A DNA stretch of 32,080 nucleotides, from NCBI GenBank assembly GCA_021648625.1, contig JAKISK010000013.1, positions 1 through 32,080 on the forward strand, read 5' to 3'. Source of the DNA: Thiomicrorhabdus sp. (GTDB taxonomy: Bacteria > Pseudomonadota > Gammaproteobacteria > Thiomicrospirales > Thiomicrospiraceae). A program made the translations under genes and the position numbers. Shown piece by piece: positions 8,455 to 16,828 of this stretch. Each line of letters begins with the position of its first letter. Within the stretch, counting starts at the first letter, position 1. The notes beneath the pieces are model-generated. The model did not search any database. It saw only the letters and a list, made by a program, of their open reading frames with translations, and was not told the DNA's origin.

Positions 8455-9183
8455 TTACACCTTAGTTTTTAAGCTAAAGACACTACTAAATTCTTTACCC
8501 TGCCGTACTTTTGACAACATGGAATACAACTCTTTAGCTGGATATGTAGCCAATATTTCTTGAACTGCGGCCTTTGCTGAACGGTAATTTTTAAGATTTT
8601 CTTCTTTGCTACTCGTCCAAAACTCACTCGGACTATTAAGTGTTTTTACCCTATTGATCTCTTGTTGGCTGAATAACTTATAATCAACCTTATAGTGATC
8701 TCGCAGGTCAACCTGCATTGCGATACCTTCATCAAACCAAGTTGGGATCTTGGTTTGGTAAGTCCAGTAACCTAATATTTCCCTCATTTGTGCATGCATT
8801 AATTCATGCGCAAATAAACTAACATTAATTTTTTGATGGTTAATAACGATATAATTTTTCCAAGGTGCGTTAAAAGCCTTACCTGGAAAATTTCCCAGCC
8901 CAAACTTTTTAGCATTATCTGGTGTTCCAGTTATAACGATTGTTGGCATAGCGGTAAAAGAACCATATTTATTTCTAATTCTCTCTTTTGATTCACTGAG
9001 TAAAATAAGTATTTTTTCAGATTCATTTTTTTCAAGATTTGAGTCTATATAAATATTTTCTGAGACATTATTAAAGTCTGAGTTTTCTATTGTTGAAAGC
9101 CAAAACACATGTGAATAAGCAAATGTTGCACCTGCAAATACAATAGCGACAAACCCAATTACGATTATAGCCAGTTTTTTCAT
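8455..9183 (-). CDS. Membrane-anchored HExxH zinc metallopeptidase, hypothetical
   Basis: A 242-residue protein with an N-terminal hydrophobic segment ('LAIIVIGFVAIVFAGATFAY') after MKK, so it is probably exported and anchored, or secreted. The catalytic signature is 'HELMH' (126-130 from the chosen start), followed 22 residues later by 'WFDEGIA' with the likely third zinc ligand E152, the gluzincin arrangement of 'peptidase MA-like' domains. I took ATG 9183 because AGGAGG lies 6-7 bases upstream; the track start at 9207 adds 8 residues ahead of that Shine-Dalgarno. The substrate is unknown. The gene is isolated, convergent with ybiT, and bracketed by near-identical 15-bp repeats 35-45 bases before its start and about 10 bases after its stop, which suggests a mobile cassette. 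A link to the adjacent exopolysaccharide locus is possible but unsupported. Confidence 0.75.
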   Translation of the reverse strand: MKKLAIIVIGFVAIVFAGATFAYSHVFWLSTIENSDFNNVSENIYIDSNLEKNESEKILILLSESKERIRNKYGSFTAMPTIVITGTPDNAKKFGLGNFPGKAFNAPWKNYIVINHQKINVSLFAHELMHAQMREILGYWTYQTKIPTWFDEGIAMQVDLRDHYKVDYKLFSQQEINRVKTLNSPSEFWTSSKEENLKNYRSAKAAVQEILATYPAKELYSMLSKVRQGKEFSSVFSLKTKV

Positions 9184-9222
9184 CTGAAACCTCCTGAGTA
9201 GTCTCATTCCTATTTTTACGCA

Positions 9223-9237
9223 TAACGCCTTAATTAT
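9223..9237. repeat. attC-like repeat copy 2 (5' side of the metallopeptidase gene)
   Basis: TAACGCCTTAATTAT, 14/15 identical to 8430-8444 and in the same orientation. On the - strand it reads 'ATAATTAAGGCGTTATGC', similar to an attC R' end, and the peptidase start lies about 40 bases downstream. The adjoining bases 9238-9264 can fold only imperfectly against it. The rest of 9184-9344 holds no convincing ORF. Confidence 0.35.
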
Positions 9238-9352
9238 AAAGCTTTTTCTTCAGGCCATAATTCTATTTCCCTCTGTTCTCCAAATGCCTGATTTGCAGTT
9301 AAATATGTTAACTTGTTGTTTCCAATATTTTTAATACCATGGAGTGTCAACA

Positions 9353-10204
9353 CTATTTCGTACCTAGATTATTTTCAATTTGAGCAATTTTATTTAACCT
9401 AAGCTGCTCGAACTCTATTGGTGATAAATACTCATTTGTACTATGAGGTCTATCGTGGTTGTAATAGCCGATATACTCACTTACGACACGCTTCATATGA
9501 TCGGCTTCTATTAAGCGTTTAAGTTGATAAATAACTTCTGTTTTCAATGTTTTAAAGAAGCTTTCTATCACGGCATTGTCCCAACAGTTCCCGCGACGAC
9601 TCATGCTTTGTTTCAGTCCCCAAGAATTTAGCAGTGTACGGTAGTCATTACTAATAAATTGACTCCCTTGGTCTGTATGTACCATTAAACCTTTCGGTGG
9701 ATTTCGACTCCATAAGGCTCGCTTAAGCGCGGTTTCCGTAAGTTCTGAGCGCATATTGTTTTCAAGTGACCAACCTACGACCTTGCGTGAATAAAGGTCT
9801 ATGTAGCAAGCAAGGTAAAGCTTTCCTTGTGTTGTTTTGATCTCGGTGATGTCTCCGACCCACACTTGATTGGGGTAGCTTACCTCAAACTCTCTATTAA
9901 GCAGGTTAGGTTGAATTCTTGAACTATTTGCTGGGGCAGTGCTTCCTTTTTTAAACTTGCGTTGTGTTTTTACGATTAATTCGAGTGTTTTCATTATGTA
10001 ACCAATCTTACGACGACTGAGAACAATCTTTTTTTTGTTGAAAAGGTGGTGCTTTATTTGACGTGTACCTCCGTTTCTTTTCAGTGCGTAGAACGCATCT
10101 TCAACTAGCTTATTGGTTTTTTGCTGTTGGGCTTCTTGTTTGGTTTTATTGAGTTTTGTCCAACTAAAATAGCTACTTTTTTGAAGTTCTAAAACGTGAA
10201 GCAT
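9353..10204 (-). CDS. IS3-family transposase OrfB (DDE integrase core)
   Basis: A 283-residue rve-type transposase. The DDE residues are visible in 'VGDITEIK', 'VHTDQGSQF' and 'NAVIESFFKTLKTE', with 'GNCWDNA' between them and the HTH_21-like N-terminal part 'GGTRQIKHHLFNKKK' typical of OrfB. The reading frame is actually open up to 10297, giving an N-terminal stretch '...KYAWIASHLEEYSLNV' ahead of ATG 10204, as in other IS3 OrfB proteins made by -1 frameshifting from orfA. The frame is intact, but without orfA's DNA-binding N-terminus it is unlikely to mobilise its own copy. Confidence 0.92.
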   Translation of the reverse strand: MLHVLELQKSSYFSWTKLNKTKQEAQQQKTNKLVEDAFYALKRNGGTRQIKHHLFNKKKIVLSRRKIGYIMKTLELIVKTQRKFKKGSTAPANSSRIQPNLLNREFEVSYPNQVWVGDITEIKTTQGKLYLACYIDLYSRKVVGWSLENNMRSELTETALKRALWSRNPPKGLMVHTDQGSQFISNDYRTLLNSWGLKQSMSRRGNCWDNAVIESFFKTLKTEVIYQLKRLIEADHMKRVVSEYIGYYNHDRPHSTNEYLSPIEFEQLRLNKIAQIENNLGTK

Positions 10205-10251
10205 GACGTTTAAACTGTATTCTTCGAGATGGCTGGCTATCCAAGCGTATT

Positions 10252-10347
10252 TCAGTTCTCGAGACTCGCGAAATACGCTGTTGCCTTTTTTAGGATGTCA
10301 CGTTCCATTTTGGTTTGTTTTAGTTCCGTTTTTAAGCATAAACTACA
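10252..10347 (-). pseudogene. IS3 orfA remnant (C-terminal part) with frameshift signal
   Basis: This frame reads '...LKTELKQTKMERDILKKATAYFASLEN' then TGA, the classic OrfA C-terminus. It contains A_AAA_AAG (10291-10285) in the right phase for -1 frameshifting into the orfB frame. The N-terminal two thirds (helix-turn-helix) are absent; the remnant begins directly after, and in frame with, the TAA of the preceding kinase-like gene. Confidence 0.8.
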
Positions 10348-11679
10348 TTACTTGTATCTTGATGACATATGTTTACTTATTACTCTCAAACATTCATTTA
10401 TAGGCACTTCTTCAGACTGATCAATATCAATCCAAAACACATTCGGCTTACTATCACAAAATAGCTTTAAGTTATTATTAACTTGAGCTTCGGTTTCTTT
10501 TAGTGTCATCTTAAGGTTCCTATTACAAATTACTTCTGGATTTTCTCCCAAACATATAACTAAATCAGGCTCTGGTATAAAAAATTGCGCTAATTTAATT
10601 ATCCACACGGGTAACTTGATGCGTTCTCTTTTGGAGCCAGTGAGATAGTCATAAAAATATGTATCAAACACCCAAATACATGATTTCTTTACTTTTTTAG
10701 GGTAAACTTTAATCCAATAACCGACTATATAATCAACTAAATAGTAGAGGAATAACATCATTGAAACAATAAAGCTCGATTTTTTTTGTGTATCGAGGGG
10801 GCTACTAGATCGTCTGTTTTTTTTATTACTCCATAATGTGGCTATACTTGGTATTAGATTAGGACGAGAGTGCTCATAATATAATTCGTTATGTGATGCT
10901 TCGTTGAGAACCTCCATTACCTTATTTATAACTGTCGTTTTACGTGTGCCATCAGCACCAAGAAAAGCTATCGTATAGCCAGGAGGGGAAAAGAAGCGGT
11001 AAGCTTTGAATAGCTTTAACTTTAAGTTTAACACCTTGGTTTTGAAGTGTTTAGTAAGTTGTTTTTGACCTAGTATTGCTAGCTTTGTTATAATTTTTGG
11101 ACTGTAATTACTTTGAAGCGCTTCCGATAGGTCGTCCAAAAAATCAACTGAGTATATTTTAGAAAGTTCCTGTCTATATAAATATTTATTTTTGCCCCAA
11201 GCTATTTTAGCTGGCTCAAAATATTTCAGTTGTATTTTCTTATTATTTAGAGCTTCTTTTAAAAATGCAATTAAATTTGAATCCTCATCATTTGCAACCT
11301 TTATACCATTGTGTGTATGAACTCTTGATAAAAGAAAATCAACTGGGAACATGGAGCTACTTTTATACGGTAATATTGATTCATGAACATCTATTTGCAA
11401 TGCATACCAGCAAGCAGCGTTAAAACCTGTAACGCAAATCCTAGGAGATAATTGCCCGTATCGTATAATAATTTCCCCTTCCGTTCTTTGCAAGACTCTA
11501 TATAAAGCTTTATAGAACCTATTAATGTCCTTGCTTTTCACAAGAATATCTAAATCACTTCCCCCTAATGAAGTTGGCAAAGTATCGTAATTTCTAAGAA
11601 CACAATACTGTATTTGTTGAGCGTTTAACTCAGTGAAAAAGGGCACAAGAAAAATCTTGTTATCGACTAAACTAGACAA
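10348..11679 (-). CDS. Nucleotidyltransferase-kinase fusion protein, paralogue 1 (degenerate P-loop)
   Basis: A 443-residue protein of unknown function. The N-terminal half resembles the uncharacterised nucleotidyltransferase fold, with an intact 'GGSDLDILV' (39-47). The C-terminal half resembles thymidylate-kinase-type P-loop kinases and is paralogous to 15408-16742. However, the Walker A reads GADGTRKTT (241-249): Arg246 replaces the invariant glycine (CGT, one base from GGT). The family 'FDRYYHD' motif reads 'FDTYFYD', losing the DR arginine. So the nucleotidyltransferase part looks competent and the kinase part compromised. The start is TTG 11679 with AAGGA 7 bases upstream. It is the last gene of the operon, 116 bases after the APH-like kinase, and its stop abuts the truncated IS; comparison with the paralogue suggests the C-terminus is nearly complete. 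Confidence 0.8.
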   Translation of the reverse strand: MSSLVDNKIFLVPFFTELNAQQIQYCVLRNYDTLPTSLGGSDLDILVKSKDINRFYKALYRVLQRTEGEIIIRYGQLSPRICVTGFNAACWYALQIDVHESILPYKSSSMFPVDFLLSRVHTHNGIKVANDEDSNLIAFLKEALNNKKIQLKYFEPAKIAWGKNKYLYRQELSKIYSVDFLDDLSEALQSNYSPKIITKLAILGQKQLTKHFKTKVLNLKLKLFKAYRFFSPPGYTIAFLGADGTRKTTVINKVMEVLNEASHNELYYEHSRPNLIPSIATLWSNKKNRRSSSPLDTQKKSSFIVSMMLFLYYLVDYIVGYWIKVYPKKVKKSCIWVFDTYFYDYLTGSKRERIKLPVWIIKLAQFFIPEPDLVICLGENPEVICNRNLKMTLKETEAQVNNNLKLFCDSKPNVFWIDIDQSEEVPINECLRVISKHMSSRYK

Positions 11680-11795
11680 TGCAGGTTCCTTTAATGTTTT
11701 AGCTTAAAAGTATCTAGGCAATAAATTATTATCACATTTTACCTACAAAACTAATTCTGCTCAGATATATAAATGGCGAACTTTTTTATATTGAA

Positions 11796-12890
11796 TCAAA
11801 TCAATGCAAAATTTTCATCAGATATTGCTATATTGATTACTGTAATTTTAGTGTGATAATCATCAAAATCAACACTACCCTCTTTATGACAAATAAAGAT
11901 CGATTTTAACAAATATATAACAATCATTATTTTTTTTTGAGACTCTGAAAATTTATTTAAATTTTTTACCTGATATTCCATATCAAACTGTCGAATAAGG
12001 CTCATATAAATATCCAAGTGAGTTTTTCGATTAACTAAACTCTCAACTTGATAAACAAAATGCAATACATCCATCCAAACCAAGCCAGAAAGATCTGCAT
12101 GCTCCCAGTCAAAAACAAAAAGCTCTCCACCTTGTTTTTTTCGAATATTCCATGGAGCAAAATCCCCATGCTCAATGGCTTGCATGATCGGAAAATTTTC
12201 AATTGACCCTAATGATTGATACACCCTGTCAATAACCTTCATCAGTCGTTGATCGCTCACAACAAGCTTCAAGTTCAACATCAATGACTCAATAGTATCC
12301 CAAAAACTTGTAACCTCATTTTTTACCAACGAATCAAGATAATGTAAGTGCGCTAAAGACAACAATTCCCCTGAACTTTTATTGGAGCCTACAGACTGTA
12401 TTGAATATGACATTTTCGGATTTTCAAACGTCCCTGAGGACAGTATTTGTGGAAAGTCACCGGCAACATTTTGACTCATAAGCACCTTAAGTACTTCAAC
12501 TTCATGCTCAACAACCTTGCGCGCAGCTGGTAACAATGCAATTCGTGCATAAGATAGCTCATCACCTTCTAAATTCATTATTTTTAAGGTTGACTTACTT
12601 CTAGGACCCACATCAGAAACAAGTACTCCAACCACTTTAATATTAGAAAGCTCAAGACTCTTTAACACCTCATTTAAATGCGGGCATAAGCGATTAATAC
12701 AGTCAATCTTCTCTATATAATTAAATTTTGATAATAAAGGTAAAAATATATAGTTAAAAAACTTATATATATGCCCTAATAGTCTCGACGGATAATACAT
12801 CTGCAATGCAGAGCGCATTACTCTGCCATTTTCAGTAGGTAGCAACAAACGAATCGAGCCATTTTTTCGCCTTAATACTAAGTAATTCAA
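11796..12890 (-). CDS. APH-like phosphotransferase, exopolysaccharide locus
   Basis: A 364-residue protein whose C-terminal half carries the aminoglycoside-phosphotransferase/choline-kinase catalytic signature 'HGDFAPWN' (241-248; D243 as base, N248 as metal ligand) and 'FVFDWEHADLSG' (D261, the DFG-equivalent). Such small-molecule kinases phosphorylate hydroxyl groups of sugars or amino alcohols; the substrate here is unknown. The N-terminal 100 residues are not recognised. TTG 12890 overlaps the TGA of the upstream flippase gene (TTGA), indicating translational coupling. It is one of three kinase-like proteins at the distal end of the locus, which suggests a phosphorylated glycan or a phosphorylated carrier intermediate. 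That is inference. Confidence 0.75.
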   Translation of the reverse strand: MNYLVLRRKNGSIRLLLPTENGRVMRSALQMYYPSRLLGHIYKFFNYIFLPLLSKFNYIEKIDCINRLCPHLNEVLKSLELSNIKVVGVLVSDVGPRSKSTLKIMNLEGDELSYARIALLPAARKVVEHEVEVLKVLMSQNVAGDFPQILSSGTFENPKMSYSIQSVGSNKSSGELLSLAHLHYLDSLVKNEVTSFWDTIESLMLNLKLVVSDQRLMKVIDRVYQSLGSIENFPIMQAIEHGDFAPWNIRKKQGGELFVFDWEHADLSGLVWMDVLHFVYQVESLVNRKTHLDIYMSLIRQFDMEYQVKNLNKFSESQKKIMIVIYLLKSIFICHKEGSVDFDDYHTKITVINIAISDENFALI

Positions 12891-14161
12891 GAGTGAGCCC
12901 TCGCTAAATTCTTCTGTTTTATAAAAAGTACAATCAAACCTGCCACTACGCCTGAAATTAATGCCAGCATAATCCCCGCTTCATGTAAACTAGAAACTGT
13001 AACCATCGCTACCATAATAGAGACCAAAGCCCACCAAAAGCTGGATACTGCTAACGTAGCAACGCTTCCCAAAACCCTATAATAAAAAGAACCTATTCTA
13101 TACAAATACATAAATAGGTAATACACTCCTTGAAATATAATCAAATAGGCAAACACACGATATTCACTACCATAAAAGAAAACGATAAGCCATTCACTAA
13201 AAAAAACAAGAACGACAATAAATAACATAAGAGCCAATGTGCCTAATAACGCCATTTTCTTTAGGTATACAGTCATCTTTTTATAGCCATATTTTTCAAA
13301 TTTCAAGGATGTTTGAACAATAATCACATTATCCATCCATTGAAAAAAAACATTAATCGGGCCGAGTAAATTTTGAATCGCCTTAATAGCCGCAGCAGCT
13401 TGAGCACCAATCATTCCTGCTCCAACAAGAATAACCCCTGAGCCACCTAACCACTGTAGCTGCCAAGAATAAAGATAGTCACGATTAACTCTCCAATATT
13501 TGACTAACAACCTTCTCGAATATCCAAAATTAGGCCTTAGCCTAAGGAAATATATTGTCAGAACGGCCGTTAAAAAAAATGTAATAAAGTACACCATAAA
13601 AGCTCTTTCAACACTGAGTTGCTCATTCCAAAACAACACAAATAAACATACAAACTGTCCTCCGTAAGCCACTATGTCAATAATGAGTACCGCTCTTGGA
13701 TTAGAAGTTGCATAAAGGTACCGCCTTAACCAGTCTTGAATCATAAACCCAAATACCGTAACGCCTATAATTAGGTGCAAAGATCGTAAACTAAGCTCTT
13801 CTGAAAAATAACCAATCAAAAATGTAAAAAGATAAACCAATATACTGGCCGCTAAAGAAACCAATAATGCATAGCCAAAATAACCTCGCACCAAAAAACT
13901 TTTATATCTTATTCTCTCTACGGGAGGAAGAATGGACATCATTTGAGCAACAACTAAAGATTGTAGGAATGTATTTGCATATAACAGTAACGCTAAGCCT
14001 ACTACATATATACCAAAGTCTTCAATACCCAAACCTCTTGCTAATAAAATACCAATACAAAAATTAGATGCAGAGACAAGCCCTTGATCAAGTAAAGACC
14101 ATAACTTAGAATTTTTAGAGGGGAGGTTTAGTTTTTTCATTTTATTTTTAACAAGAATCAC
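12887..14161 (-). CDS. Wzx-type polysaccharide flippase
   Basis: A 424-residue polytopic membrane protein with about 12 hydrophobic segments. The beginning 'LWSLLDQGLVSASNFCIGILLARGLGIEDFGIYV' is characteristic of the MOP-superfamily oligosaccharide flippase domain. The expected role is moving the undecaprenyl-linked repeat unit across the inner membrane. The track start GTG 14161 overlaps the TGA of the upstream glycosyltransferase gene (GTGA); ATG 14140 (MKKLNLPSKN) is a reasonable alternative seven codons later. The overall arrangement, a glycosyltransferase followed by Wzx, is standard for Wzx/Wzy-type loci, but no Wzy is present in the window. Confidence 0.85.
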   Translation of the reverse strand: MILVKNKMKKLNLPSKNSKLWSLLDQGLVSASNFCIGILLARGLGIEDFGIYVVGLALLLYANTFLQSLVVAQMMSILPPVERIRYKSFLVRGYFGYALLVSLAASILVYLFTFLIGYFSEELSLRSLHLIIGVTVFGFMIQDWLRRYLYATSNPRAVLIIDIVAYGGQFVCLFVLFWNEQLSVERAFMVYFITFFLTAVLTIYFLRLRPNFGYSRRLLVKYWRVNRDYLYSWQLQWLGGSGVILVGAGMIGAQAAAAIKAIQNLLGPINVFFQWMDNVIIVQTSLKFEKYGYKKMTVYLKKMALLGTLALMLFIVVLVFFSEWLIVFFYGSEYRVFAYLIIFQGVYYLFMYLYRIGSFYYRVLGSVATLAVSSFWWALVSIMVAMVTVSSLHEAGIMLALISGVVAGLIVLFIKQKNLARAHS

Positions 14162-15402
14162 TTCGGACTATAATCACTCGGTTTATTCTGTTCACCAATC
14201 TTTTTTACTAACTTTGTCCAGGTATGCGTTTTAGCATGTTTTTGTACCCGTTTAGAGGCATCATTTAAAACAGTTATATTGCTATAATAAGCCATCGCAA
14301 CTTCTAAATCCTTAACCAGATCCGCTTCACTCTTATTAATAACGGAAACGTTACCTACCTCCCCGCTCCCCAAAATTTGACCTGGCCCTCCTATGTCTAA
14401 GCAGATTATTGGTAATCCATGAGACATGGCCTCAAGAACAACCATTCCACCAGAGTCATGTAAACTAGGAAATAGCAACACATCATGCGCCATATAAAAG
14501 TCATCTATCTGCTCTTTAGAAACCCAATCGATCCAAGTTAGTTTTTCCTCAATTTCTAAATCTATAGCAATTTGTTCCCATAATTTTTTAGCCTTACCTG
14601 TTCCGACCATGGTAAGTGTTGCATTTGGAAATTTATGACTATACTCTGAAAATGCCCTTAACCCCAGCCCCATGCCTTTCCATTCAAGAAAGCGCCCAAT
14701 AAATAAAAATTTAACCCCCTTATCTACATTAAATTTTTTAAGTTTAGAATCAGGTAATTCACTTTGGCTTAACGCAATAGCTAATTGAATTGATACTTTT
14801 TTATGAAATCGCTTAGGTATTAAATTTTTAGTTTGCTCAGAAGTAACAAAAACATGAGTGCTGCGTGAAAATATCAACCACATTCTTGGGTCTAGCTTTA
14901 TAAACAAATTTAAGAAGTCTCTAACTAAGTCTGCAAACCATTGCGACCAACTGTAATGCTTTCTGAGTCTAAATGGCACAGATTCTCCACCTGCAACAGG
15001 CCCAAAGAAAAAAGGTTTATTTAAAAAAATCAAATAGCTTGGCTGTCTTACACCTACAAATGTTATATGTTGTACATAGTCAATATCTATATTTTTTATT
15101 AATCGTTTAGCCACTCGGTAAATACCAAGTTGCCATAGCCCATAATACATCTGCACCCCAAAAGGTATCTTTTTAGCCTTCAAAAATGGGGTAGGCAGAT
15201 CATAATAGATAAAATGTACATTTTTAGTATTGGGAATGCTATCACGTGCCCCCTCTATAGCCGTTTTATTATTAGCTCTAGTTAGGACATGTAATTCATG
15301 ACCCAATTTAGCAAGCTCACAGACCCAGGCCCAACCCACACCTGGCTCGGAACCTTTGTTGGGTTCACAAGCATAGGCTGAAAGTAATATTGTTTGGGGC
15401 AC
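14158..15402 (-). CDS. Glycosyltransferase family 4 (GT-B)
   Basis: A 414-residue cytoplasmic GT-B enzyme. The N-terminal acceptor domain starts 'ILLSAYACEPNKGSEPGVGW', with the glycine-rich loop common in GT4 proteins. The C-terminal donor domain has 'FLFIGRFLEWKGMGLGLRAF' and 'LHDSGGMVVLEAMSHGLP', the variant of the E-x7-E donor-binding motif. It should transfer a sugar, possibly GDP-fucose or GDP-mannose derived given the neighbours, onto the lipid-linked intermediate; specificity cannot be read from sequence. GTG 15402 is supported by AGGAG, 8 bases upstream, inside the 3' end of the preceding gene. It is the only recognisable glycosyltransferase in the locus. Confidence 0.88.
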   Translation of the reverse strand: MPQTILLSAYACEPNKGSEPGVGWAWVCELAKLGHELHVLTRANNKTAIEGARDSIPNTKNVHFIYYDLPTPFLKAKKIPFGVQMYYGLWQLGIYRVAKRLIKNIDIDYVQHITFVGVRQPSYLIFLNKPFFFGPVAGGESVPFRLRKHYSWSQWFADLVRDFLNLFIKLDPRMWLIFSRSTHVFVTSEQTKNLIPKRFHKKVSIQLAIALSQSELPDSKLKKFNVDKGVKFLFIGRFLEWKGMGLGLRAFSEYSHKFPNATLTMVGTGKAKKLWEQIAIDLEIEEKLTWIDWVSKEQIDDFYMAHDVLLFPSLHDSGGMVVLEAMSHGLPIICLDIGGPGQILGSGEVGNVSVINKSEADLVKDLEVAMAYYSNITVLNDASKRVQKHAKTHTWTKLVKKIGEQNKPSDYSPK

Positions 15403-15407
15403 TTCAA

Positions 15408-16742
15408 TTACTCCTTAATTTGCCGAAGAGCATTTCTTTCTAACTTTGACAAAAGTACAGACAACACTTGCTCACACGTTTTTTCTATTTCAACGTTTGT
15501 ATCAATAAGGTAAGCATTCTCTAAATTTCGAGGTAATGCCTCATATTTTTTCACCTGCTCTGTAGCAATGGAAAGTGACACCTCTCCTTTTCTCTCAACA
15601 AGTACCTGAGCAGGAGCTGTCAATACCAACCATATATCTGGCTTGGGTATAAACAACTCAAAAACTGACGTTAATCTAAAGCTATTAGGAAGCCTGTAAC
15701 GATAGGAATCTACTAACATATCATGATAATATCGATCAAATACGATCAACGTAGAAGACATTTTTTTAGGCCAAATAAACCGTAACCAACCGAACCAATA
15801 ATCTAAAGTAAAAAGGATTAATTTTAATACACCAAAGAAAAAAGATCTTGGTGACTGTGCATGAGGGTTTGCCACACTCGTACCTGCGTTAACCTTTCCA
15901 AAATGAGGGCGTAAATGGTAATATTGCGTTTTTCTAAATGCATCCCGAATACTATCCATCACAAAATCGATAATGGTCGACTTACCACTACCATCAGGGC
16001 CTAGAACTGCAATAACAAGCCCTGTTGGATTGAACGCTCTGCTCCATTTTCGTTGCATGTTTTTAACTTTGCTCCCCCAAGCATCCATCTTACTTTCCAT
16101 ATGGTTATGATTACAAGCATCTACCTGCAATACTCTAATGTTACTCTGAAACCAATTGAGGTTTCCTATCTGTATTGCTTTCTCCACATTCAGAGAGAGT
16201 TCCACACTAAATAACTCTTTCAAAGCCAATCGACATACGCTCTCATTCGATTCAAACAACAACTGAAAATATTCCAAGTGAGCGACATCAAAAGAGCTTT
16301 TAGCCAGTCTCTTTATTAAATAATATTTGAAATTGTCTTTTATACAGGGAACCCATAAACCATCAGAATTTTTAACTTTATTGTGTAAAACTTTTTTATT
16401 TTTTAACCATAACTGTCCATCTGTTCGGTAGTCATAGCATGCATCCAATGCAATACAGGCAAGCTCCATTCCAAACTGCATACCAAACACATAATATGTA
16501 GCAGATATTTCATAACGTAAAACCTGCAAGAGCCTTGCTCTCCTTAATGCATTTTTTTTCGAAAATAACAGCTCAAGTTTGCAAAAGTCAGCCTCTGAAA
16601 CCATAAAACCAACATCAGAATCAATTGTCTCAGGGTAGCCATTTACATTTCCTAAAAGCACATAGTCAATTTGATTTTTTTCAAGCTCATTACAAAACTC
16701 ATAAAACATTTCAATACATTTATTTTTTATACCCTGCGACAT
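15408..16742 (-). CDS. Nucleotidyltransferase-kinase fusion protein, paralogue 2 (degenerate NTase motif)
   Basis: A 444-residue paralogue of 10348-11679. The C-terminal kinase-like domain is canonical: Walker A 'GPDGSGKST' (248-256), 'FDRYYHDML' (335-343) resembling the dTMP-kinase DR(Y/H) motif, and 'PKPDIWLVLTAP', the strand-5 pattern of nucleoside monophosphate kinases. The N-terminal half keeps the general fold ('QIDYVLLGNVNGYPETIDSDVGFMV'), but the catalytic GSDxD reads DSDVG, losing the second Asp. So here the kinase looks active and the nucleotidyltransferase inactive, the reverse of paralogue 1. ATG 16742 has AAGGA upstream. The 86-base gap from epsI shows no terminator. The substrate is unknown; a role in nucleotide metabolism as a true dTMP kinase is unlikely given the context. 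Confidence 0.8.
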   Translation of the reverse strand: MSQGIKNKCIEMFYEFCNELEKNQIDYVLLGNVNGYPETIDSDVGFMVSEADFCKLELLFSKKNALRRARLLQVLRYEISATYYVFGMQFGMELACIALDACYDYRTDGQLWLKNKKVLHNKVKNSDGLWVPCIKDNFKYYLIKRLAKSSFDVAHLEYFQLLFESNESVCRLALKELFSVELSLNVEKAIQIGNLNWFQSNIRVLQVDACNHNHMESKMDAWGSKVKNMQRKWSRAFNPTGLVIAVLGPDGSGKSTIIDFVMDSIRDAFRKTQYYHLRPHFGKVNAGTSVANPHAQSPRSFFFGVLKLILFTLDYWFGWLRFIWPKKMSSTLIVFDRYYHDMLVDSYRYRLPNSFRLTSVFELFIPKPDIWLVLTAPAQVLVERKGEVSLSIATEQVKKYEALPRNLENAYLIDTNVEIEKTCEQVLSVLLSKLERNALRQIKE

Positions 16743-16828
16743 GCAATTCAGTGTCCTTTTAAAAGTTATTTAAGCTAAATATTCATGCTTTTTGTATAAA
16801 AAAGAGAATAAAAAAACTTCTTTATTAT

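Larger units (their letters stand above)
9345..10347 (-). mobile_element. IS3-family insertion sequence, truncated at its orfA end
   Basis: Contains a complete orfB transposase and only the last third of orfA. The right terminus is probably TGTCAACAC (9345 onward), which ends in the usual TG and overlaps the orfB stop region. On the other side, IS sequence begins directly after the TAA (10348-10350) of the upstream gene; the orfA start and left inverted repeat are missing. The element therefore reached its present form by a deletion or recombination that joined it to the exopolysaccharide operon. It is transcribed in the same direction as that operon. Confidence 0.8.

Noticed and set aside
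8455-9183. Metallopeptidase as the PEP-CTERM substrate of XrtB
   Set aside because: Its C-terminus (SLKTKV) has no PEP motif, hydrophobic helix or basic tail.
10203-10420. Overlapping + strand ORFs of 66 and 63 aa antisense to the IS orfA remnant and gene end
   Set aside because: They lie opposite orfA/orfB and the kinase-like gene, lack ribosome sites and family features; shadows.
13867-14067. 66-aa + strand ORF inside the flippase gene
   Set aside because: Antisense to a well-supported membrane protein; no independent coding evidence.
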